Positions 46,125 to 56,619 of a stretch of DNA of 64,000 bases are shown here, in pieces (position 1 is the first letter of the stretch; each line of letters starts with the position of its first letter). Made by a program: the position numbers and the translations under genes. The stretch covers positions 47,324,879-47,388,878 of the forward strand of contig NC_089238.1 of NCBI RefSeq assembly GCF_963924675.1, in the 5' to 3' direction. Below the pieces are notes generated by a model that worked only from the letters and a program-made list of their open reading frames with translations, did no database searches and was not told the origin of the DNA. Source of the DNA: Phocoena phocoena. Lineage: Eukaryota; Chordata; Mammalia; Artiodactyla; Phocoenidae.

Positions 46125-46345
46125 AGAGTGGTTGTAAGGCGCAGGGGCTGAGAGCCCAGACTTTGGTCTCAAATAGAACTGGACTGGAATCCAGGCTCCA
46201 CCATCCATCAGCTATACAATTCTAACAAATTAAGGGCCCCTCCCTGAGCCTCAGTTTCCTGAACTCTTGAAATGTTGATGTGGAATAAATGAAATAATAC
46301 ATGTAAAACACTTAGCACTGTGCCTTAAATTTGGCAAACTGTCAA
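46125..46345 (+). mobile_element. MIR SINE
   Basis: A well-preserved MIR order: GAGAGCCCAGACTTTGGTCT, TGGAATCCAGGCTCCACCAT, CCTCAGTTTCCTGAACTCTT and CATGTAAAACACTTAGCACT. Confidence 0.85.
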
Positions 46346-46349
46346 TAAA

Positions 46350-47005
46350 CAGAAACTATTCTTTTAAAATGGATATAGAAACATTTAACCTACAGCATGA
46401 GAAGACAGTATGTCATACTTAATCTAGAGAACAAACTGGTTCCAAAAGGAAATTAACCTGGTCATTAAAGGGAAACATGGCATTCTAGCATGTGAGAAAC
46501 ACCTGACTACAGGAAGCAAGCGGGTAGCATAAATGAGGAGCAGGGACAGGAACAGACACAACCCACCTACTCTGCTCCAGCTCCTTACTGCTCTAAGGAA
46601 AGAGGGAGGGCAGCGGCACAACTTCTCATTTCTGAAGAAAAACCAGTAATCCAGAGTTTATGTCAACTCTCCTGATTTTTAAATACTGACCGAATAAAAA
46701 CATCCAAGGACAGATCTGATCCATCAACTTCCAGTTTGTGAATGTCTAACCTGGAGCAGAGTCTCAAACTGGAAACTGAAGGACCCCAGCTCCCTTAAAA
46801 CAGCATGTCACAAAGCTAGCATTCTGGAAAAGCAAATTCGCTGTACAAACTGTCCTAAGCACTGCAGGATATTTAGTATTCCTGAAACCCACCCACTAAG
46901 TACCAATGGTCTCAAGTCATGTGACACCAAAATATCTCACCACACGTTTCTGAACACCTCCTACTGGCAGCACCACATTCGCTAAGAGTAACAAAGTTAC
47001 TCTTT
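46350..47005. other. Intron, nothing recognised
   Basis: No supported feature. Confidence 0.4.
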
Positions 47006-47010
47006 GAGGA

Positions 47011-47300
47011 GGACTTCCCTGGTGGCGCAGTGGTTAAGAATCCGCCTGCCAATGCAGGGGACGCAGGTTCGAGCCCTGGTCCGGGAAGAGCAACTAAGCC
47101 TGTGTGCCACAACTACTGAGCCAGTGCTCTAGAGCCCGTGAGCCACAACTACCAAGCCCGTGCACCTAGAGCCTGTGCTCTGCAATGAAGAGTAGCCCCC
47201 GTTCGCCACAACTAGGGAAAAAGCCCATGCGCATCAATGAAGACCCAACACAATGCAGCCAAAAAATAAATAAATAAGTGTATCTCTTAAAAAAAAAAAG
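47011..47300 (+). mobile_element. Type A SINE with internal deletions and a TCTCTT-A tail
   Basis: GGTCCGGGAAGAGCAACTAA shows loss of about 16 bp (the ATCCCACATG block), and the late body is also shortened. Tail AATAAATAAATAAG, then TGTATCTCTT, then A11. TSD unclear. Confidence 0.88.
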
Positions 47301-47492
47301 TTAATGAGACTCATGAACATCTACTTATGAACAGTAACAAAATAAGGACAGGGCCAGCCCTGAGTCAACTAAACTAAAACCCCAAATTATCATCAAACAG
47401 GAAATCTCACTAAAGTAGAAAACTTAGAGCTGGCTGTGGGAACAAATCAAAAGGCTTAACTCCCTCTCCTTACTTCTAACATTAATTATGAC

Positions 47493-47601
47493 AGCTGGGT
47501 CCGTGAGCCATGGCCGCTGAGCCTGCGCGTCCGGAGCCTGTGCTCCGCAATGGGAGAGGCCACAACAGTGAGAGGCCCACGAACCCAAAAAAGAAAAAGA
47601 A
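47493..47601 (+). mobile_element. 5'-truncated type B SINE
   Basis: It starts inside the body at GCTGGGTCCGTGAGCCATGG, with no A or B box, and ends GAGGCCCACGAACCCA plus an A-rich tail. Confidence 0.88.
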
Positions 47602-47642
47602 ACATTTCCACCCAGTACTGTGGCTATATCGGTTTTTGTTAC

Positions 47643-48027
47643 ATTTTTTTTTTTAAGGGCTGCTGTGTATGCAATACTCGTCAGTGTTTTTATTTTTATT
47701 TTTTAAATGAATTTATTCAGTTATTTTGGGCTGCCTTGGGTCTTCAATGCTGTGCGTGGGCTTTCTCTAGTTGCAGCGAGCGGGGGCTACTCTTCGTTGC
47801 GGTAGGTGGGCTTCTCATTGCAGTGGCTCCTCTTGTTGTGGAGCACGGGCCCTAGGCATGTGGGCTTCAGTAGTTATGGCTCGCGGGCTCTAGAGCACAG
47901 GCTCAGTAGTTGTGGCATACGGGCTTAGCTGCTCTGCGGCATGTGGGATCTTCCCGGCCCAAGACTCGAACCCGCGTCCCCTGCATTAGCAGGCAGATTC
48001 TTAACCATTGCGCCACCAGGGAAGCCC
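47643..48027 (-). mobile_element. Type A SINE with a ~32-nt 3' transduction
   Basis: Minus-strand SINE body at 47706-48027 with intact boxes. Its tail is (AAAAT)n, then a unique segment at 47655-47686 (minus strand CACTGACGAGTATTGC, ending GCAGCCCTT), then a second A-run at 47643-47654. The 13-bp TSD CGGTTTTTGTTAC (47630-47642) and CGGTTTCTGTTAC (48028-48040) encloses all of it. Confidence 0.93.
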
Positions 48028-48040
48028 CGGTTTCTGTTAC

Positions 48041-48910
48041 TTTAAGTGAAATGCTCAATGATCTCTGTATAAAAAAGACTATATATTGAAACTTAAAAGC
48101 CAACAAAGTCATATTAACTCATGTCCGAGGAGCTTGGGAGACATCAGATCAACTGCTCAGACAGCAAGACTCTGTTGTACAAATTAAAGGTCCTGGGGAC
48201 TGATTGCTCAAATACACTGAGTACCAACAGGTCTTCTACCTTCAGTGTGACACTGTAAGGAATTCTATCTCTTCTATCTTTGGGGCAAACATTGCTAAAC
48301 TGACACCACCCAAGATGTTGTCTGAGACTCAACAATAAAGCCTCTTTTTTTTTTGCTCAATAGACCGAGAAGACAAGACAAAATTACATGGGAAAATGAT
48401 GTTTTTCACCCTTAGGTTTTATTGCTTTAGGTCACTCTCAATCTATAAGGAGGCAACTAAATAGTAAGCCCTTCATTAAACAAGTTAACGCTTATGGGTA
48501 GGATTATAAACTTGAACGGAACTAACGGCCACCCACTGTTGGAATAAAGTAAGTAATAAATGTTGGGTTGAAGGCAAGCAGTAAATGTACCAGCCAGACC
48601 CCCACAAACACTCGTAGAAGCTGGATTCAAGTGGCCAACAGTATTGGTAGCAATGGCTGGAGGGGAGTGGCGGGTGAGAAGTGGATCGAGAGCTTAGACT
48701 AACAGAACTACAGGAATTCAGACACATTATGCTGAGCACGGTGCTTTTTTCTACCAATCGTAGTTTCTTGGCATTTCTGACTCCGGCCGCTAATGAAATT
48801 GGGTGTTTTGTTTACTCCATCCGCAAAGCATAAACTTTGGCTTTTTATAGCCAAAGCAGTGTGCTATTTTAAACATGTGGCGGAAATGCACTGTCAGTTA
48901 CAAACATTTG
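48041..48910. other. Intron, nothing recognised
   Basis: No repeat was recognised in about 870 bp. The stretch at 48760-48900 looks single-copy and could be a conserved non-coding element, but only comparison would show that. Confidence 0.4.
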
Positions 48911-48920
48911 CTCCTGTGAT

Positions 48921-49135
48921 TTTTTTTTTTTTTTTTTTTTTTTTTGCGGTACGCAGGCCTCTCACTGTTGTGGCCTCTCCCGTTGCGGAGCACAGGCTCC
49001 GGACGCGCAGGCTCAGTGGCCATGGCTCATGGGCCTAGCCGCTCTGCGGCATGTGGGGTCTTCCCAGACGGGGGCACGAACCACGTCCCCTGCATCGGCA
49101 GGCAGACTCTCAACAACTGCGCCACCAGGGAAGCC
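48921..49135 (-). mobile_element. Type B CHR-type SINE
   Basis: Minus-strand type B copy with TSD CTCCTGTGATT (48911-48921 and 49136-49146) and a T-run of about 25 for its tail. Small deletion in the B box. Confidence 0.95.
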
Positions 49136-49146
49136 CTCCTGTGATT

Positions 49147-49775
49147 CTTATTTGCTAGCAAAGGACATGGGACAGGATGTTTTACTCTCCTGCTCTGGTT
49201 TTCCTGTATTGCTTAAATCTGTTTAGAGAGAGGAAAAATAAACAAAGTGTTTCTGCTGGGCAATTTCTATAAACTGAAGCAACTCCAAAAATGAAAAAAG
49301 TCTGTGGAAAAAATATTTTACTGCATTAAAATAATTTTCTTTTAATAAATTAGATATTTCCTGTAGATTCTTCCCCTGAAAACTTTGCATACCACGTGTG
49401 CAGCCTGCAGCACATACTAATGTCTGCACTGATAAAATGTGTACACTTAGACACCCCAGATCAAATGAATTCCTCTTGAGCCTGTCTTTTCCCAAGCATA
49501 ATTACAACTGTCGAAGCTTTTTGAGATGAATTTCAGAAAAATGATCATGCCAACCTTGAAGGTCATCTTCTGGATTTATTCAGAAATTCAAGGTACATGT
49601 ATCACAACTAAATGTGTCCCCATTTGCATGTACAAACTGTGAGGACTTTTTTACTGAGGCAGACATATCCTTGTAATCTGTTATGTTCCATTATAGCTTT
49701 CAAAGAAACTGATTTTGCTCAAATTTCACTTTACCCCTTTATAATGGAGTCAGTAGTTCATTAATCTACTAAAAG
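49147..49775. other. Intron, nothing recognised
   Basis: No supported feature. Confidence 0.4.
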
Positions 49776-49779
49776 GTAT

Positions 49780-50525
49780 GTCATTGGTTGACCCCTCTAG
49801 ATACCCTCTATGTCCTCCACGCTGCTCTCTGCCCCAAATGCTGTCCTGTACGGACAAAAGACTCTCTTCTTTATCCAACCTTAGGCTCCTTTGAGACCTC
49901 TTCTCGCCTAAGCCTCAATCTTGGCCCCATCCTTGATGGGCTTGCATAGCTCAGTTCAGCAAGAATCCTGCTAAATCAGTTTAAACAGAACTGCCCACTC
50001 ATATCTGATCACTCTTAACATATGATCAAGTTCTTCATTTGCCACCTCTGATGTATAAGTCCTTGGCCTATCTTCAGCAAGAACCCTGTTAGGTCAGTTC
50101 AGCAAGAATCTCTGGTGGCGCAGTGGTTGAGAGTCTGCCTGCCGATGCAGGGGATGCGGGTTCGTGCCCCGGTCTGGGAGGATCCCACATGTCGCGGAGC
50201 GGCTGGGCCTGTGAGCCATGGCCGCTGAGCCTGCGCTCCGCAACGGGAGAGGCCATAGCAGTGAGAGGCCCGCGTACTGCAAAAAAAAAAAAAAAAAGAA
50301 TCTCCCTACTTCTCATGTCTCCCCTTAGCACTGTTCCATCCACTGATCATCCTCTCACCCCCAATTCTGTTCCCTAGCTATAAATCCCCAGCTGTCTTTG
50401 CTGTATTCAAAGTTAAGTCTGATCTTTCCCCCCATTGTGATAGTCATTAACAACTACTGCAATAATCCTGAATAAGTCTTCCTTACCATTTTAACAAGTA
50501 CCAGAATAATTTTTTTCTTTCATAA
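49780..50525 (+). mobile_element. ERV-type solo LTR, interrupted by a SINE
   Basis: It has a U3-like start, a TATA-like CTATAAATCC near 50378, and an R/U5-like end (GAATAAGTCTTCCTTACCAT, then CCAGAATAATTTTTTTCTTT). These are the terminal phrases of a mammalian class I ERV LTR. The exact family and left end are uncertain. No gag, pol or env sequence is adjacent. Confidence 0.65.
50111..50297 (+). mobile_element. Type B SINE with a truncated head
   Basis: The first ~9 bp are missing (starts at CTGGTGGCGCAGTGG) and the GCGTCCGGAGCC part is deleted. The TSD is about AAGAATCT. It interrupts the LTR. Confidence 0.92.
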
Positions 50526-50529
50526 GCCT

Positions 50530-50870
50530 CAGTGGCCAATGGAGTGCCCTAGCAAGAGATGGGATGGAAGGAGGAATGGAATACTTGGATATTTATTCCC
50601 CTGGCTTCCCCCTAGATGGTCCATCACTCAAGTGAAGTTCTCAGCTCCTGACAGGAGGCCCTCCCTATCTTCACTGCCATAAACTGCTCCCTGTCTTGTC
50701 CCTTCAGGTTGGTGATGGAGCCTCATTATTACTAGGCCCAGAGATACCATACTGTCCCTCTCCCTGTGGTTTTTCATTATTTTGTGAGTTATTAAACTCT
50801 CCTCAAGGTATCCTAATTTGAGGATGCCATCTGTTTCCTGCTGGGTTCCCCTAATACAGATATCATCATA
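50530..50870 (+). mobile_element. Old repeat 3' end, class uncertain
   Basis: ATTAAACTCTCCTCAAGGTA followed by GCCATCTGTTTCCTGCTGGG is a recurring mammalian repeat end, probably L1M-type. I cannot fix the family. Confidence 0.5.
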
Positions 50871-50874
50871 GCAG

Positions 50875-51305
50875 ATTTCTTATCTTCTAAAGGCTATTAG
50901 CTCTTTCTAAGAAAAGAAGGCATGAATACAGAATACAGTGAGATTTCCATGAGTGACTTAGTGACTTCAACAAGGTGACCTTGCCAAGCTACCACTTCTC
51001 CCTCCTCTGGTTATCTTCATAACTACGGTAACAGTGTTTTCTGAAACACATTGCTTCCAAGTAGAATCTCTAAGCATTAATAGGGATTATTTTAAGAAAC
51101 ACCCAAGGAAGCTAGAAGTAAAAATTATGCTAGTTGAAACTAACTATGCTAGAAACCTAAGGCAGAAGAAATGCTGCCTTTATTTCTATCTAGTACTTAA
51201 TTTACAGTAACACTTCCAATAAATGCCAAGAGACACTGTTTAATAATACCAGATACAAGCCTGGTAACCCAAAGACAAGCCTGCAGAAGGCTACTTCTGT
51301 AAGTA
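50875..51305. other. Intron, nothing recognised
   Basis: No supported feature. Confidence 0.4.
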
Positions 51306-51306
51306 A

Positions 51307-51576
51307 TCTAGAGCAGTATTTGTCAATTTCAGGTTGTAACAGATTGTGAAATCAATGGGTCATAACATTTTTTTAAATGACACATACTATACATAATAAT
51401 TACATAATAATGGAAATAAAAGAGAAGAGTTCACCATACATAGTAAAGGTAAATATAATTTCACCAAATTTTTATTTCACTTTTTAACATACCTATATTT
51501 ATGGGTATACTAAGTCATGATGTAAAATGTATTCCTTATTGTGAGTTGCAGTCAATAAAGTTTGAAAGTCATTGGT
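51307..51576 (+). mobile_element. hAT-type DNA transposon remnant
   Basis: GAGCAGTATTTGTCAATTTC at one end and AAAGTTTGAAAGTCATTG at the other are decayed inverted termini. GGGTCATAAC and GTATACTAAGTCATGATGTA lie inside. Same family as 11014-11165. Confidence 0.65.
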
Positions 51577-51723
51577 ATGAAGAAAATCCCTTTCAAACAA
51601 TATAATGATTAGAAGGCTAAAAGCATGTTGCTTCAGCCAAGAGCCTCATATTTTTTATCTCAGCCCTCATAAAAAATATAGTTTATTTCATCACCCTGTA
51701 CAAGCACTTTTATAACTGAAATA

Positions 51724-51856
51724 GGGAATTCCCTGGCAGTCCCGTGGTTAGGACTCGGTGCTTTCACTGCTGGGGGCCCGGGTTCGATCCCTGGTCAGGG
51801 AACTAAGATGTTGCAAGCCGCGGGCACAACCGAAAACAAACAAACAAACAAAACCC
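51724..51856 (+). mobile_element. Type C SINE, very tRNA-Glu-like
   Basis: 51728-51801 folds like tRNA-Glu: TTCCCTGGCAG, TGGTTAGGACTCGGTGCTTT, GGGTTCGATCC, CTGGTCAGGGAA. It continues into a SINE body and (AAAC)n tail, and is flanked by TSD core ACTGAAATA, so it is a retroposon and not a tRNA gene. Confidence 0.93.
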
Positions 51857-51869
51857 ACACTGAAATAAA

Positions 51870-53136
51870 AATTTTGTGAAAACAATATTTATTCTTACCA
51901 CATGATGTACTATGACACGTATTCTATTTCATTTCTCTTAAATGATGATTGCAAACCACAGCTTGAAATGTACTGGCCTAGAGTATTAAGAGCGTCAGTC
52001 TGGAGAACTCTGTTCACATTACTCTGTTCCTCTCACAGATGCCTTCCTCGGTGTTTACCTAATTTCCACTGTGGTAGCAAGCACTCAAATCCTTTTCCTT
52101 CTCAGGTTCCTGTGTAACTACTACATGACTTCTGCCACCTAGTTGCTCCAGTGGGAGAGAAATGCTTGGATTAAGCAGATAAAAAGTATGAAGCAGATGT
52201 GGACACAGGCCATCCACACATCCCTGCACTCACTGCCATGACACCCTGAGAGCAGCGTCACTGCAAACACCCGCAGCTCATGGCCTGAGCGCCGTGGAAG
52301 CAGCTGAGCCAGCACAGATGGGAGTTGGAGGATAAATATCCCAGCCTCCTTGCCCTTGCCAAGTCCACCAGCAGGACTGATTAGCAGCCACCACCAGCAG
52401 CGGCTGGAAAATACACCCTGCACTGGCTACCTTCCCACACCTTTTCACTTCCCTGCTCAGGTTTCCTGGAGTCACCTCCCACACTAATGACTTGCATTCA
52501 AACCTTTGTCTCAGGGTTTGCTTTTGGGTAAATGCACACCAGTGTAACACAGTGTTGTTTGGAGCCAGGGCTGCAAAGATGAGAAAGGCCTGTCCTATAA
52601 AAGCTCAGAACCTGACAGGAAAACCAATGATTTTTTTTTTTTAATGTAAAAACACAAAACAAAACTTCACTGTTTTGGGAGGAAAGGATGAAGCAACAAA
52701 CTGACTTAAGGATCAGCGAAGCCCCTATAGATGACTTGTTCTACCCCAAACACCTCAAGGACAGAGAGCTCCCCCTCAGGAATCAGCAGGTGATCAGTGT
52801 TACAATGGGTGTGGTCCATGTTCACTTCTCTGTAGGCTAGTGCCCTGGTTCCTCATACTAACTGTGATGTTTCCATCTTACATACAGGTTAAGAAGAAAG
52901 GAATTTTTATTTCCTCCAAAGAAACAATTCTAGTCTTCAGCTAAAAATAAAATAACCCATGTAGTATGGAAAATATGAAGGGAGAAAAACTATTAAGTTC
53001 TTGATGATGTGTTAACAAAATTATTTGCAAGTCAGCTTTGACCTTTTTCTGTTCCTATGAGGTCTTTGGGGGTGGAAGCAAGTACTCAACCCAAATCTTT
53101 ATTACAAGTTCTGATAATCTGCTGATATTTTCATTC
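51870..53136. other. Intron with an old repeat end
   Basis: Around 52430-52540, TGGAGTCACCTCCCACACTA and CCTTTGTCTCAGGGTTTGCT match a common old mammalian repeat end of uncertain class. The rest is unassigned and no exon was found. Confidence 0.4.
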
Positions 53137-53151
53137 AAAAATTATTTTTTA

Positions 53152-53490
53152 GGGACTTCCCTGGTGGCACAGTGGTTAAGAATCCGCCTGCCAAAGCAGG
53201 GGACACGGGTTCAAGCCCTGGTCTGGGAGGATCCCACATGCTGCAGAGCAACTAAGCCCATGCACCACAACTACTGAGCCTGAGCTCTAGAGCCCGCAAG
53301 CCACAACTACAGAGCCCATGTGCCATAACTACTGAAGCCCAGGTGCCTACAGCCCATGCTCCCCAACAAGAGAAGCCACAGCGATGAGAAGCCCCGAGCA
53401 CCGCAACGAAGAGTAGCCCCCGCTCGCCGCAACTAGAGAAAGCAACGAAGACCCAACGCAACCAAAAATAAATAAATGTCATGCTTTAAA
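53152..53490 (+). mobile_element. Type A SINE with an 11-nt transduced tail
   Basis: Complete type A copy. Tail AAAAATAAATAAA, then TGTCATGCTTT, then an A-run. TSD AAAATTATTTTTTA lies before 53152 and after the second A-run. The internal AGAAAGCC-GCAGC part is shortened. It ends about 270 bp downstream, in gene orientation, of the CFDP1 exon. Confidence 0.92.
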
Positions 53491-53754
53491 AAAATTATTT
53501 TTTAAATGTAAAGTCTACTATGTGTTCAGCTCTGTGGCCAACACTGTATATCAGGACTTTTTTCAGAATCAAACAAGAAGCCTGTGGCTAATTTTCCTCT
53601 GCCTCCCCCGTTTTGGTAAATATTTCAGCAAAGGCACAACAGCAGCAGAATTCCTTCTCTCAGGAAAGGAGTCACGAGAGCTACAGGTAAAGGGTGTCCT
53701 TGTACCGAAAACAGCTTCTCCAACGTGCCAGGTACACCTGGACCTGAGACTAGA

Positions 53755-53762
53755 CTACTCAC
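53755..53762 (-). other. CFDP1: 5' splice site of the CFDP1 exon
   Basis: Minus strand reads CAGG|GTGAGTAG, close to the consensus donor. Confidence 0.9.
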
Positions 53763-53882
53763 CCTGATCCGGCAGGAAGTGATGGCAGAGCTGAAGGGAC
53801 ATTAGCCTGGGGTTTTTCTTTCTCATTTTGCTTGAAGAAGGATTTGGCTTCTTTAGATGTAGCATCCACTTCCTTAGTCACC
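53763..53882 (-). CDS. CFDP1: CFDP1 (BCNT) internal exon
   Basis: A 120-bp exon. On the minus strand it reads G, then 39 codons from VTKEVDATSKEAKSFF through KQNEKEKPQANVPSALP to SLPAGS, then GG. I recognise this as the CFDP1 segment immediately before the conserved BCNT-C domain. CFDP1 is a nuclear chromatin-linked protein with an acidic N-terminus, this lysine/glutamate-rich linker and a conserved C-terminal domain, and its yeast relative Swc5 is part of the SWR1 complex. The exon is bounded by a pyrimidine tract plus TACAG acceptor and a GTGAGT donor. Both ends are phase 2, so skipping it keeps the frame. No stop or frameshift is present. No other CFDP1 exon was found here. Confidence 0.93.
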
Positions 53883-53905
53883 CTGTACCAAGGAAGGAGA
53901 CACCA
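53883..53905 (-). other. CFDP1: 3' splice site of the CFDP1 exon
   Basis: Minus strand reads GTGTCTCCTTCCTTGGTACAG followed by the exon GGTGAC: a pyrimidine tract and AG acceptor. Confidence 0.9.
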
Positions 53906-54480
53906 ACTTTACAAGAGGAATGAAAAGAAAGAAACAAAATCTAAGAAAAGGGTATAAATAACAACAAGGAAAAACCCACTGGGCTTTCTGTAAATTCTGG
54001 CTGCTGAGCTTTATGATTAAAGTGTACTGTAACAGTTCTAGATAAAGACATTTTCCCCTTATTAATTTAACAAATGAAACAACAGCATATGTAAGTCTGA
54101 TGTCTCTCAAGTCCCCTCCGTTACTTCTGTCAGCATGACAGTCACCACTGAATCACAGTCCACGTGGGTCACCGATGTGAAGGCTGAAAAGGGCTCTTCC
54201 ACTGCACCTCACACGCAGATGAGCGCTCACACTTAAGTAAAAGTTGGAATGGGGAGATGGAGTATTTGGGAGAAAAACACTGGCATTATTTCAAGGAGAA
54301 AAGCAACAGTATAAACAATTGGGAATACTCTAAAGAAGGCTCCTGCTCTATACCTAACTGCCCAAACATGAAACAAAATTCCTTAAAACCGGCCAAACAG
54401 GCAGTGATTTAAGGGTGGAAGAAAGCAACACGATTGAGAATCCTGTCCAGTTTCAAAACTGGAAAAAATGCCCTCAATAA
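53906..54480 (-). other. CFDP1: CFDP1 intron upstream of the exon
   Basis: No repeat was recognised. A branch-point sequence is likely within the first ~50 bp but cannot be fixed by eye. Confidence 0.45.
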
Positions 54481-54492
54481 AACTAAGTTCCA

Positions 54493-54695
54493 GGCTTCCC
54501 TGGTGGTGCAGTGGTTGAGAGTCCGCCTGCCGATGCAGGGGACATGGGTTCGTGCCCCTGTCTGGGAAGATCCCACATGCCGCGGAGCGGCTGGGCCCGT
54601 GAGCCATGGCTTCTGAGCCTGCACGTCCGGAGGCTGTGCTCCGCAACGGGAGAGGCCACAACAGTGAGAGGCCCGCGTACCGCAAAAAAAAAAAA
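54493..54695 (+). mobile_element. Type B CHR-type SINE
   Basis: Complete type B copy, plain A-run tail. TSD core AACTAAGT on both sides. Confidence 0.94.
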
Positions 54696-54699
54696 CTAA

Positions 54700-54915
54700 G
54701 TCCTCTCCAGGGAAGTCCCTGTTTTTCTTTAATTAACAATAATCTTTTGAGGTTCCTACTACCTGGTTTGCAAAAACTTCTATATATCCTGGTTCCTCCC
54801 TGACCTCTTCAGAGCAGTCCCTCAGAGTCATCTGAGAGGTTGTCTTCCAGGCTTAAGTCCTCATCAAGCCCGTCAAATAAAACGTAATTCTCCAAAAAAA
54901 AAAAAAACAAAAAAA
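54700..54915 (+). mobile_element. LTR-like fragment ending in an A-run
   Basis: It has a TATA-like CTATATATCC (54780), then CTCAGAGTCATCTGAGAGGT and TCAAATAAAACGTAATTCTC ending in an A-run. The phrases resemble the U3/R part of an artiodactyl-type ERV LTR. Ending in poly(A) at the AATAAA suggests a reverse-transcribed LTR transcript end. Confidence 0.5.
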
Positions 54916-54919
54916 CAAA

Positions 54920-55555
54920 AAAACTGAGTCCTAAAGCAACAAATAAAAGTATTAATGGTGCCTGAAATTTCAGATAAAGAAGGGAAATGCCTAATGCCAG
55001 CCTGGGTTTGCCAAGTCAATAAAAACATTTGAGGAATTTTGTTTAAATGACAATCTGTCTGTCAGAGGGTCCAAGATTATGGTCACTGTGTTATCACGAG
55101 TGTTCAAACAGGTCATTCAGCATAATGACAGATGAATCCTATAAATTCCAGATTTGCAGGAATAGAAGTCTCTATCTTTTCTCTTCTTCCTTCTACGCTT
55201 CTTAGGACCAAAACCAAAATTTCTCTTTAAGAACCATCTCACTCCTGCACTCAGTACTGTGTCACCCACACAAGTGGCACAAAATAAGAGGCTGAGAGTT
55301 TTACATTAAGAATCTTCACTGGCAAAGACTACCTTAATCCTGAAGGATGACTTCAAACAAACAAACGAACAATCTGTTACTCCCCTACTCAAGTTCTTAT
55401 GATGGCTCACTATTACTCAGAGGATCAAATAGAAACTGCTGAACCCCCCAAATCAAGGTCCCCCCCAAATCTGGTCCTACTCTGTATTGGGCTTAATTTG
55501 TGTGTCCCTCTATTCTCCTAAGTAAACCTCTCAGTACTAAGAGTCAAAAACAAGA
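54920..55555. other. Intron, nothing recognised
   Basis: No supported feature. Confidence 0.4.
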
Positions 55556-55559
55556 GGAA

Positions 55560-55985
55560 GAATTTATATGATAGATTAGACCACCATTCAGCAAATATTC
55601 ACACCTTCCCTGTGGACCAAGAAGATAGTCCCCTACCCTACCGATGCTGAGCTTGGATACATGACTTGCTTCAACAGTCAATGAGATGTTAGCTGATTTG
55701 ACAGGAAAAGAAGCTTTAAATGTATTTGTGCTGTTTCACTTGCCCCTTGAGTTCCTCCCTTTAGCCATAAGAACAGTATGCCTCAGGGAGCTGCTGGTCT
55801 AAGATGGCTGAAAAACACATGCTGCAGATCTGAACCCAACAAGCAGCTTGGAGACCAGCCTAGATTAGCTGAACCCCAGATATCCAGAAACACATGTTCA
55901 ACAAATAAATTCTTATTGGTGTACACCACTGTGTTTTGGGATGGTCTGTAGCATTCCTGTAGTAGCCGCTAACACATTTACATTT
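55560..55985 (+). mobile_element. MLT1-like MaLR LTR, diverged
   Basis: CATGACTTGCTTCAACAGTC, GGAGACCAGCCTAGATTAGC, CAACAAATAAATTCTTATTG and GTAGTAGCCGCTAACACATT follow the MLT1 3' half in order. Confidence 0.65.
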
Positions 55986-56084
55986 CATGAGTGAGAACAC
56001 TGATATCTAAGGGGTTAAGTTACTTTTTCTCATCTAGAGATTAAGTAGCAATGCTACAGAGAGCCCTTCAGTAAATTCTATTTC

Positions 56085-56612
56085 CCAAAGATGGTTGCCA
56101 CAAATTTCCCAACCTCCATGCTCTTCCAGAACCTGACACTACCCCAGTGAAAGGGAGAGTATATGTCACCCCCCTTGAAACTGGGTGGGCCTTTGCGGCT
56201 GCCTCGACTCACAAGATTCAGTGGAAGGGGCACTACATGACTTAAAAAGCTCACTGAGAAAAGGTGATAGAGCTTCCAGGTGGCTCTCTCTCAAGAATGT
56301 ACCTCTGAAACCCCAAGTTACCACACAAGAAGCCTGGCTGCCCCGAAGCCACCATGCTGGAGAGAATACATGGGAATACCACTGAGAGAGAGATACCTAA
56401 GGAGCCCGTTCCAGACCCCAGGTGTTTCTTCCTGGCCCAGGCACCAGACATGGGAGTAAATAAACTTTCAAGATGGCCCCAGACCCAGCCACTAACTACA
56501 ACTGCATGAGAGGTTCTGCACAAGAACCATCTAGCTGAGTCCAGCCACCCCAGAACTAGGAGAAATTACAATAAAACAACTGTTTTAAGCTGCTATAGAG
56601 ACAACCAACATA
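56085..56612 (+). mobile_element. MLT1-like MaLR LTR, diverged
   Basis: GATGGTTGCCACAAATTTCC, CTGGGTGGGCCTTTGCGGCT, CAATAAAACAACTGTTTTAA and GCTGCTATAGAGACAACCAA follow the full MLT1 order. It lies about 100 bp from the copy at 55560. Confidence 0.7.
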
Positions 56613-56619
56613 AACCTAC

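Noticed and set aside
51728..51801. tRNA-Glu gene
   Set aside because: The sequence continues into a SINE body and A-rich tail with flanking target duplications, so it is a tRNA-derived retroposon. The same holds at 25213, 31752 and 58838.
1..53750. The CFDP1 C-terminal (BCNT-C) exons
   Set aside because: No sequence coding for the conserved KLDWESFKEEEG region was found on the minus strand, so these exons are probably to the left of the window.
49780..56612. Endogenous retrovirus with genes
   Set aside because: Only LTR-type sequences are visible. No gag, pol or env reading frame or remnant lies between or next to them.
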